Assembly (NCBI GenBank): GCA_964017195.1
Contig: OZ024892.1
Coordinates: forward strand, 13,898,071-13,962,070
Length of the DNA stretch: 64,000 nt
Source: Siderastrea radians
Taxonomy: Eukaryota; Cnidaria; Anthozoa; Scleractinia; Rhizangiidae
Reading direction: 5' to 3'
The position numbers were made by a program, and so were the translations under genes. This document shows positions 9,321-16,609 of the stretch, one piece after another. The stretch's first letter is position 1, and each line of letters begins with the position of its first letter. The notes beneath the pieces were generated by a model, which was given only the letters and a program-made list of their open reading frames with translations, searched no databases and had not been told where the DNA came from.

Positions 9321-9655
9321 TGCTTTGGCTTTTCAATTTAATACGCTTATTATGCTAAATGAGATTAGCGTCTGGTTGACTTCTGACGTAAGGAACATGA
9401 AATAAAGTGCTACACTGTATTTTCTTTTCTTGTTGACACTCATGAATTTGTGATCTCTTGTTACTTATTGTAGTCATCATAATGTGGGTCATTAATAAGT
9501 CATAGGGTTTTGACGGCTTTGAAAAAGAGTATCTAAATCAACTCCCCCGGTTACACTGGGTCAAAGCTGTCATCTCTCTGCTGACTTGGGGTTCGTCGCC
9601 ATAGGTGTTTCTCATCTTCCTCATTTGGTTCTCTCTCTTTAATTGTCTTTGTTAG
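9321..9655 (+). other. spacer, possibly a second DIRS intron
   Basis: No long frame is present between the gag stop and the reverse transcriptase frame. The 3' part is a good acceptor: TTCTCTCTCTTTAATTGTCTTTGTTAG ends at 9655, and its TAG is also the stop that limits the downstream frame. No convincing phase-0 donor was found upstream. Confidence 0.35.
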
Positions 9656-11914
9656 ACTAACGCGACAACCTTTGGCTGGGAATGGGAACGAGATGTTGAA
9701 TTTGACGCCCGTGTCTCTTATGTGCAAACACTTCCTCAGAGGTCAGTTCATTGGGTTGACTGGCGAGGGAACCCCATCAGCGGAGGGATGACAGCGAACC
9801 TGGGAATGGAATCGACTGTTCGTAGTGTAGCTCATGGAGGGACCCTTGGCAATGTAGAAGATTTGTTATTTAGAGACCCAGGTCATTTTAGAGCAGGTGA
9901 GCTGCATAACCATCTAGATTCGTGGAGAGCAATCATTGGGGATTTTCCTTCCCCTCAGGAGTCTGAGATCCTCCAATTAATTGAGAGCAAAGTTTCAATC
10001 TTTCCATACTTCCGGAGTTTCTCTGGCTCTTTTAAGGGTGAGACGTATGAGTCTGATCACCCTCCAAGGAAGGCGTTTTTGAATAATGCGTCATGTAAAC
10101 CCTTTGTGCAATTTATTCAACGAACATTACTCGAAAGGATGGAAAATGGGGCGGTATCTTTAGTTGGTAAAGTGGGTGTGGTGGAGCCCCCTTATTTAGT
10201 TCTCCCTTTAACAGTGGAGCCATCGAAACCACGCCTCTGTCATGACGCTCGCTTTCTAAACTTATGGATGACAGACAAGCCCTTTAGCTTGGACAGTATA
10301 ATGGATTTACCGCGTTATGTTTCACGTGACTCTTTTCAAACAGTCTTAGACGACAAATCTGGTTATGACCATATCCTATTGACAAATGACAGTCGTACGT
10401 TTTTTGGAATTCAGTGGGGCGGATGGTACTTCACATATAACACATTACCCTTTGGATGGAAGATCTCTCCTTTTATTTATCACAGCACAGGCCTGGTTGC
10501 AACCAATTTCTTTCGGTCACTGAAAATACCATGTCTTTTGTACATCGATGATCGCCATAATGGGCAACTCCAGGTCCCTTTAAACAGCGGAGCTTATTTG
10601 GATATCCCAGATGATGATGGGAAAAGATTCGCAGCAGCTAAATCCGCATTATTTATTGTGGCCTACTATTTGATAAGCCTTGGTTATTTTTTGGGTTTGA
10701 AGAAATCCATTTTGAAACCTGAGAAAGTTGTGCCCTATTTGGGCTTCTTGGCAGATTCATCCCTTGAAGTATTTCATCTTATCCCAGAGAAGAAATTAAA
10801 GTTTCTGCGGTTGATCCGCGAAGTGTTGCAGGCTGAGGAGGTATCTGTTAAGACACTTCAGCGCTTAATGGGAAAATGTGTGTCTTTTTCTAAGGCAGTC
10901 CCGGCGGCGCAGCTCTTCACCAGAGAAATGAATGCAGCCATTTCTAGAGGTTTACGCACTTCTAAACCCGTGCGTCTTTGCGGTGGTTTAAGAGAGGAAG
11001 TTTCTCATTGGATGTTCCTGGAGGAGTGGGATGATCCTTTACCCTGGAGGGATGAGCGACACTCACGAGTTTCGATAGCTACTGATGCTTCGAATACTGG
11101 TTGGGGAGGGACCCTGGTCTCTCCGTTTTCCCAAGAGGTCTCAGATTATTGGTCACGAGAGGAACAGTCCTTGGATATCTCCACGAAGGAAGCGGTTGCT
11201 GTAGAAAGAGCGTTGTTAGCTTTCCAGGATCAAGTGAAAAATTCTTGGGTGGATGTGAGCGTAGATAACCAGGCTGTCGTTCACTCTTGGAATAATTATG
11301 GAGGGCGGAGCAGGTCACTTAATAATGCTATGAAGAGGTTATTCTTTACAACATCTGCTCTTAATGTTTCTTTGCATCTTTCTTATATTCCTAGCGCTGA
11401 AAATCCAGCTGATTTGCCTTCCTGCCGTTTGTCTGCAATGGACAGTCAGTTGTGTCCTGCACTGTGGGAGGTTGTCCAGTGTCATTTTGGGGGCCCAGAT
11501 GGTCACACTTGTGACCTTATGTCTCTTGATTCCAATGCGATGAGGGACAAATCTGGAAGAATTTTGCCGCATTTTACATTGTTCCCTTCGCCCGGGTCAT
11601 CTGGAGTCAATTTCTTTTCCCAAAACCTTTCCAGTGGGGAGGCGTTTTTGGAGAGGCCATATGTGTTTCCTCCCCTGGTGTTAGTTGGCCCTGTGTTACG
11701 ACATCTCAAGAACCACAGAAGGTCTTGCACTGTGGTTGTTCTAGATGTTTACCCCCGAAAATACTGGTGGCCATTGGTTCAGTGCTATTCGGTTAAGTCA
11801 TTGAAGCTTGCCAGAAAGGGTGATACTGGAGCTTTACTCATACCTTCAAAGAAAGGATGGGTTCCCCACTCTGGGATTCCAGGAGATTTGGTGGCCTTTG
11901 CTGTTAAATTTTGA
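9656..11914 (+). CDS. rt-rh: DIRS reverse transcriptase / RNase H polyprotein
   Basis: The frame of about 752 codons opens exactly after a splice-acceptor-like TAG at 9653-9655 (TNATTFGWEWERDVEFDARV) and ends with TGA at 11912-11914. The reverse transcriptase includes KPRLCHDARFLN, the DDKSGYDHI segment, FGWKISPFIYH and the catalytic YIDD at 10541-10552. RNase H follows from about 11080 with ATDASNTGWGG, the acidic STKEAVAVERAL, DNQAVVHSW and the C-terminal AENPAD. A post-RNase H module near the end (FPPLVLVGPVLRHL ... YPRKYWWPLV) resembles the region in DIRS elements that has been compared to a DNA methyltransferase. No frameshift was seen. The true start is uncertain because the N-terminus is probably supplied by splicing; the first in-frame ATG is further in. 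Confidence 0.9.
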   Translation, partial: TNATTFGWEWERDVEFDARVSYVQTLPQRSVHWVDWRGNPISGGMTANLGMESTVRSVAHGGTLGNVEDLLFRDPGHFRAGELHNHLDSWRAIIGDFPSPQESEILQLIESKVSIFPYFRSFSGSFKGETYESDHPPRKAFLNNASCKPFVQFIQRTLLERMENGAVSLVGKVGVVEPPYLVLPLTVEPSKPRLCHDARFLNLWMTDKPFSLDSIMDLPRYVSRDSFQTVLDDKSGYDHILLTNDSRTFFGIQWGGWYFTYNTLPFGWKISPFIYHSTGLVATNFFRSLKIPCLLYIDDRHNGQLQVPLNSGAYLDIPDDDGKRFAAAKSALFIVAYYLISLGYFLGLKKSILKPEKVVPYLGFLADSSLEVFHLIPEKKLKFLRLIREVLQAEEVSVKTLQRLMGKCVSFSKAVPAAQLFTREMNAAISRGLRTSKPVRLCGGLREEVSHWMFLEEWDDPLPWRDERHSRVSIATDASNTGWGGTLVSPFSQEVSDYWSREEQSLDISTKEAVAVERALLAFQDQVKNSWVDVSVDNQAVVHSWNNYGGRSRSLNNAMKRLFFTTSALNVSLHLSYIPSAENPADLPSCRLSAMDSQLCPALWEVVQCHFGGPDGHTCDLMSLDSNAMRDKSGRILPHFTLFPSPGSSGVNFFSQNLSSGEAFLERPYVFPPLVLVGPVLRHLKNHRRSCTVVVLDVYPRKYWWPLVQCYSVKSLKLARKGDTGALLIPSKKGWVPHSGIPGDLVAFAVKF

Positions 11915-11994
11915 TGTGCTGGGTAAATAACGACCTAGTATTTCCAACCATTAAACTGGTGGGTCGACTGACTTTTGGTCCTTCTTCGTTCTAG

Positions 11995-13285
11995 GAGCTT
12001 CCTGTTGTGGCTAAACTGTTTGTTTTGTCAGTGCGGTGCCCGGTTTGTGCTCATGCCAATGACCAGGATTTTCGTTTCTGTCAAAGATGCGGATATAAGA
12101 GGAAGCAATTGAGTGTGCGGCCGGTGAACGCAGTTGAAGTTGATTTGGATGGGATTGACAAGCGTTTTCAGCAACTGACTAATTTTGACCGTGCGACTAG
12201 TTATTCTAAGCAGAAGGATTCTCTTCAAAAAGAGTTAGAGAATTTCTTGGCGGCTCTTCCTGGCAAACCCGGCATATCTACAGTAACTCCTCGGGACTTG
12301 TGCCGCTTTCTCATTTACAAAGATAGACATGGGAAAACGCAAGTACATCGTAATGGTTGTAGTTTTCTGGGTCAGCGAGGTACTCATTCGTGTGGTTGCC
12401 CGGTTAGACTTTCATATAAGACGGTGGACTCCTATATTGGAAGGAAATCCGGCTGCTGATAGGTTACTGAAGGATTATTTGCGTCTTGTTACTGCCGAAC
12501 AGTTACAAGCGAGGGTTACTCCGAAACAAGCTACTCCATTTTTTGTAGACAAATTGACGCAACTTTCTTTACACATACAGACGAAACTGACCACGGAAGC
12601 TTTATCGCCAATGCAGCGTTTCATTGTAGCTCGAGATCAAGCTTATTTTAAATGCGTCTTTTTCAGTGGTGACCGTCCAGCCGATTTGGGACGGGTTAAA
12701 GTCCAAGAGATCTTGCGTTTCCCTAACGATGATGGTCTTCTCTTTAACCATGTATGGGGGAAGACCTTAAGGGATGGGGATGAAAATGTTTTTGGTATTA
12801 GGCGAAATCCTCAAGTGGTAATTTGCCCCATTAAAGGTATAGAGGATTACATCGCAGTTAAGCGACGGCTCAAAATAGATCTGACTACGGGTTATTTATT
12901 CCGTCCGACGAACCCTGAAGGAGGAATTGTGGACTCCCCGTTTCGGTCCTCAACTGCAGAAGCTCGTCTTAAGGTGTATCTGAATGAAATGGGGGCAGAC
13001 GATGGGGAGACCCTTCATGGTTTCCGGGCTGGTTGTGCTATTACGCTGGCATTGACAGGCGCAGACATTGCAGAGATTATGGACCATGTGGGCTGGACAA
13101 GGCGTCATACCGCCCACTATTATCTTCAATTGGCTAAAGTTTTGAATCCCTCTGGTGCTTCAGCAAGATTGGCGTCGAATGAAATCTCGGAAGTGATCAA
13201 TCCGTGGCAGGACGTTAATGAACTGAAGCGTTTCGTTTGTGCTTTTCCTACTGAACAATCTAGTAAAAGAGCCTTGTCAGATTGA
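11995..13285 (+). pseudogene. yr: DIRS tyrosine recombinase, frame broken by an internal deletion
   Basis: This gene should cut and rejoin DNA to insert the circular DIRS copy. It opens after a pyrimidine-rich AG at 11993-11994. The N-terminus has a treble-clef-like zinc finger (CPVC ... FCQRCGYKR) and an SAM-like helical region up to SYKTVDSYIG near 12441. There the frame stops (TGA about 12457-12459), while the continuation, GNPAADRLLKDYLRL and the catalytic domain, lies one register away. Compared with related recombinases as I remember them, about 20 residues are missing at this point. The catalytic residues are all present: Arg in GDRPAD (about 12674), HGFR at 13016-13027, His/Trp in DHVGW near 13081-13095, and Tyr in AHYYLQL. 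It ends at TGA 13283-13285. Confidence 0.85.
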
Positions 13286-13434
13286 TGTCTATTTAAGTGT
13301 ACTGAATCAAATTCAACGATCATTTTGTTGAGTTTTGAGATTTGGGGGAGTAAGTTTTGGGGTTGGGTTATGAATTTGGATGGTTTTTGTGTTATTGGGG
13401 TGTATAGTTTGGAGTGAGTTGCCATTTGGAGCGC
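13286..13434 (+). other. spacer between recombinase gene and repeat B1
   Basis: AT-rich sequence with G/T-rich runs such as TTTTGGGGTTGGG. No reading frame or hairpin was recognised. It probably forms the 3' untranslated part of the element. Confidence 0.5.
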
Positions 13435-13503
13435 GATCAATATTCTTTTCCCATATCTTATTAACTGAGCATGAATAGGAGGATTGTTGAATAGAATACT
13501 ATT
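13435..13503 (+). repeat. DIRS split direct repeat B1
   Basis: The 69 bp starting GATCAATATTCTTTTCCC and ending GAATACTATT appear identical to B2 at 13753-13821. It abuts A2 directly. Confidence 0.92.
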
Positions 13504-13666
13504 CACAATACTCATATCCACGTGCGAAGTCAAAATAAGATCCAAAACGACTGATTAACACTCAAAGTGATATTCTCCGGAGGATTACGTAATAGGGGGT
13601 ATAAAACTGATGAGATAACAAGTTTTCTTGCTCAGTTTCTCTTCCAGCGGACAGAGTGAAGAACGA
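13504..13666 (+). repeat. DIRS split direct repeat A2; B1-A2 forms the circle-junction copy
   Basis: It is the same length as A1 with about three mismatches. The B1-A2 joint reads GAATACTATTCACAATACTC, that is, right end plus CTATT plus left end of the element. The next 86 bp (13667-13752) contain 22 bases complementary, with one indel, to the start of the gag leader at 6721-6743. Confidence 0.92.
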
Positions 13667-13752
13667 CCCACCCGCCCACCCCAAGTCGTGCGGTTCGGGT
13701 TCTCCTAACTCTTTCCCTACTGTTTTTCCTTTGGTTCTCACTCAGCCCGCTG

Positions 13753-13821
13753 GATCAATATTCTTTTCCCATATCTTATTAACTGAGCATGAATAGGAGG
13801 ATTGTTGAATAGAATACTATT
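13753..13821 (+). repeat. DIRS split direct repeat B2 (right end)
   Basis: A copy of B1. Its last five bases, CTATT, also belong to the interrupted LTR (compare 383-387), so the exact element edge lies somewhere within 13816-13821. Confidence 0.9.
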
Positions 13822-14043
13822 GAAACGGCAAACAGTTCTCAACTTACAATTTGTTTTCCATAAATCCTTGAAATCCCACATCGACGACTGAACAACGAAA
13901 TGTGTCCCTTAAAGAAGTGAAACTTATTCTTTTAAATTCTTGTCACCTAATGTCACCTGACTTTATTTTCCCGCCTCGCTAAGTCGAGGCGATAACTGAC
14001 AATATGGAAATTTTAGGAAATTGTTTGCACGAAATGCAAATCA
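13822..14043 (-). repeat. BEL/Pao 5' LTR, second segment
   Basis: It resumes the LTR at GAAACGGCAAACAG exactly where 6548 left off and matches 388-609 with a few substitutions. It ends CAAATCA, followed by the CATGG target duplication. Confidence 0.93.
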
Positions 14044-14048
14044 CATGG

Positions 14049-14440
14049 TTTAAAACTCAGCAGAGAACTATGCCTTTTCTCCTGAATATTGCTTCTTTTG
14101 TCTGTTTTTCTTTTGTACCTGTTGTAAATAGTTTGTTAATTGCTACCGATACTATTTACACCCGCGATCTTTGAGTTTTACTTGTACTTTCAGTGGGTTC
14201 TGAAGATTGTATAGTTTATACCGAAATATAACATCTAGTTTTGAATTATTCTGTCTGTGTGATCCGTAGACGCATTGCAGATACTTGGATTTTCCTTAAC
14301 CCTTTTTTTAATTATAAGCGGATACTAGAAAAATCTTTACGCAGACTACGTATAAGTTTAAGCTCTCCTTCTTGTGTAGCCCCCCCCCCCCCCCCCCTAT
14401 GCATTCAGGCATCCTGAGCGTTGGGAGCGAAGAAAAGATT
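14049..14440. other. intergenic DNA with an 18-base poly-C run
   Basis: This is unique-looking host sequence right of the BEL insertion. A run of 18 C lies at 14380-14397. No frame, RNA gene or regulatory motif could be supported. Confidence 0.5.
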
Positions 14441-14662
14441 GCCCTGGCCAAGGCTGCTGAAATACTCCAAGAATCGTGGAGTATTTTGTCACGTGACACA
14501 TGATGAACTGGCTTCTCGGAGGTTGTTTTCAGCGTCTGGCAGCCCTATTTGTTTTCTTGCAATCTGAGACCGTGGTTCAAACAAAACGAGGACATTTCAT
14601 CGTGTTTTACGCGACAAAATCCTCACGAATTTTTGGAGCCATTTAGCAGCCTTGGCCAGGGG
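14441..14662. repeat. hairpin-forming inverted repeat element
   Basis: Two arms of about 80 bp face each other: GCCCTGGCCAAGGCTGCT at 14441-14458 pairs with AGCAGCCTTGGCCAGGGG at 14645-14662. The similarity continues inwards through GGAGTATTTTGTCACGTGACAC and its partner. It looks like a non-autonomous foldback element; no target duplication was identified. Confidence 0.6.
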
Positions 14663-14790
14663 TTTTTCCGACCCGCCACTTTGAATGAGGAGAAGGCCCT
14701 GGGGACGAGGTTGCTCCTCACGCGTCAAACGCCAGGAACAGGCTCAAGGTGTATTCTGAGCTGCACCGTCGGGGTGTCTCATCGCAGGGA

Positions 14791-15118
14791 GCCCAAGCTC
14801 GAAATACGAGCGTTAGTACTGTATTCGAACTTGTATAGGGGAAAAAACAATTGTTTCGTAAACCCAAAATATGGACAAATTTTAAACAAACAACTGCTTA
14901 CCTTGCTTCTGTTGCATGTTTCTTTAACCATTGTTTGCCGCACCGTGAGGTTTCTGTGCCGATTTATGGCTATTTAGGGGGTCTACATGGAAGGGGTTTT
15001 GCTCGTTTTTCAGCCCAGTTGTATGACTTGTATGCTTAGGTTTAAGAAACAATTGTTTTTCCCCCATACACATTCTTATATTTCAAAGGTTACCAACGCT
15101 TATATTTCGACCTTGGGC
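14791..15118. mobile_element. MITE with ~70-bp inverted ends
   Basis: The left end GCCCAAGCTCGAAATACGAG and the right end CTTATATTTCGACCTTGGGC are inverted copies. The arms end internally with GGGGAAAAAACAATTGTTTC and GAAACAATTGTTTTTCCCCC. The 190-bp middle is not coding. Superfamily unknown. Confidence 0.7.
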
Positions 15119-15352
15119 TACTTGTGGTCACAGTGAATTGAAAGCTACAGACAACTTGAGAGCCGGCAACACCCTGTGTAGATCAAAGTCCATGGAAATG
15201 CATTACTTCCTGTGGCTGGTTATTTTGTGCGCATTGACTTTCCTACTGTAGTAATGAAAAAAAGAAGAAATACTATCAAAACAGAGTGATAAAACGGCCG
15301 TTTGATATTTGAATTTGAGGCGACCGAGTTCTACTCACATGATAACGATTTT

Positions 15353-16180
15353 AGGCCCGTTTACACGACAGAAAAAAATGGACCGGGTCGAGAAAAAAGT
15401 AGAACGGCTCGGACAATTTATTTCGTGTAAACGATACGTACCCTACTTTTACCCTAGCCGTTCTGGGACCATAGGCGCCTATGGCCTTGTCGTGGAACGG
15501 CACGGATAAAAATTGCTTCCGTACCCGTCTCTTTAGTTCTTGTGCATTGTGTAAACACTCACGTACCCGTATCATTTGTTTTTTCTGAGCCGGCACTGTT
15601 TTGTCCCCAGTTGTTTACTTCTGTGCGTATGCGTATTTAGCTCGAATCTTGCAACAATGGCGGAAAGAAATCAGAGTAAATGTTGCATGCCAGATAGAAC
15701 CAAGCAATTCGTTGCTGCTGCCAAATTGATCTTTCCACTGTGGAATGGCAGATTACGAATGTTAGAAGAATTAAACTGAAATTTTCGTTTCCAACGTAGT
15801 CTCTTTTCTTGGTTTCACGCTGCTTCAAAAAAGATCCAATTGGTAATCTCCTTCTAGAAAGCAAACCCGACAGACAAAGTGATAATCTAATATCGTCCGT
15901 CGCCATTTTGCTTTACGAGTGTTACGAGCATGTGCGGCGCACAGGAATGACAGTGGTCTACTAATTAACGCGGACTCAACCATGTCCGGTCTCTAAAATT
16001 CCGTCGTGTAAACAGTTCTTGCCGTTCTACCTAGGTTTGAGGACCGGTGCCTCTTTTTATTGTAGCCGTTTCATAATGTTTCTCGTCAGGAGCTGTTCTC
16101 GTATAAACGGTCGAAAATTCTTGGAACCGGTACTTCTTTTTATCCGAGCTGTTCCTCTTTTTCTGTCATGTAAACGCGCC
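15353..16180. mobile_element. PIF/Harbinger-like non-autonomous element
   Basis: The inverted ends are GGCCCGTTTACACGACAG on the left and CTGTCATGTAAACGCGCC on the right. The flanks are TTA on the left and TTT on the right, close to the 3-bp TWA duplication of PIF/Harbinger. Two facing open frames start inside: a plus-strand ATG at 15657 (41 codons, MAERNQSKCCMPDRTKQ) and a minus-strand ATG at 15906 (MATDDIRLSLCLSGLLSRRR, up to 89 codons). A transposase and a MYB-like gene in opposite orientation is the usual Harbinger layout, so this may be an internally deleted copy keeping both gene starts. That reading is inference; catalytic residues are absent. Confidence 0.6.
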
Positions 16181-16251
16181 TTTTATTGACAACGTGATCA
16201 GTAAAATTTGACTTGCGGTGATCGAATTCCAACTTACATTCAAGCATAGAA

Positions 16252-16471
16252 TAGGGTCGGCTGTGGGGTGGAGTAAGTAGTGTACCGATGTATCTTAAAA
16301 AATTACCCGTATACCCAAACCTTTCTCTGAAAACCTTTCTCTGTATGCTGGAAATTATAGTTTTCTTATTTTAAACTAATGATGTACCGAATACAAAGAT
16401 TTTTATCTAAAAATATTATATACCCATTTTTACAAAACCCTGAGTATACCCCAAACCCGTGGCCGACCCTG
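16252..16471. mobile_element. hAT-like MITE
   Basis: The ends TAGGGTCGGCTGTGGGG and ACCCGTGGCCGACCCTG are inverted copies, and ATAGAA occurs just outside both, a partly eroded 8-bp duplication. Termini of the CAGGGTCGGCC type are seen in hAT elements. The inside is AT-rich and not coding. Confidence 0.55.
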
Positions 16472-16609
16472 ATAGAAAATCGCCTTTATGTTCTCAGGTA
16501 GATGTTTTTCTTGGACAGCGTGCCTAGAACTTGCTGACCGAGTAAACCTGATTTTCGTCCAAGAAAAACAACATTTGAGATTATAACTCAAAGGTTAAAC
16601 GGGCGTACA

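Larger units (their letters stand above)
6549..13821 (+). mobile_element. DIRS-order retrotransposon with split direct repeats, nested in the BEL LTR
   Basis: This 7.27-kb element has terminal arrangement A1 - genes - B1 - A2 - B2. A is 163 bp (6549-6711 and 13504-13666) and B is 69 bp (13435-13503 and 13753-13821). The abutting B1-A2 copy equals the two outer ends joined head to tail, the hallmark of PAT/Ngaro-type DIRS elements. It encodes gag, reverse transcriptase/RNase H and tyrosine recombinase, and no DDE integrase or protease. No target duplication is present; only a shared CTATT occurs at both edges, as expected for recombinase-mediated insertion of a circle. A1 and A2 differ by about three bases, so the copy is young. 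The recombinase gene has an internal deletion. Confidence 0.92.
193..14043 (-). mobile_element. BEL/Pao LTR retrotransposon, interrupted by a nested DIRS element
   Basis: A BEL/Pao-type retrotransposon reads on the minus strand. Its ends are TG...CA, and the 5-bp direct repeat CATGG flanks it at 188-192 and 14044-14048, which fixes the outer boundaries. Order on the minus strand is 5' LTR (the right one, split by the DIRS insertion), leader, gag, protease, reverse transcriptase, RNase H, integrase and 3' LTR (193-609). Without the DIRS insert the element is about 6.6 kb, normal for the family. By eye the two LTRs differ at about eight positions plus one 4-bp indel, so insertion is fairly recent. 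One in-frame stop and one frameshift in gag-pol suggest that this copy can no longer make its full polyprotein. Confidence 0.93.

Noticed and set aside
14549..14977. 142-codon plus-strand frame
   Set aside because: It overlaps the arms of two inverted-repeat elements and shows no domain, and neighbouring frames look equally open.
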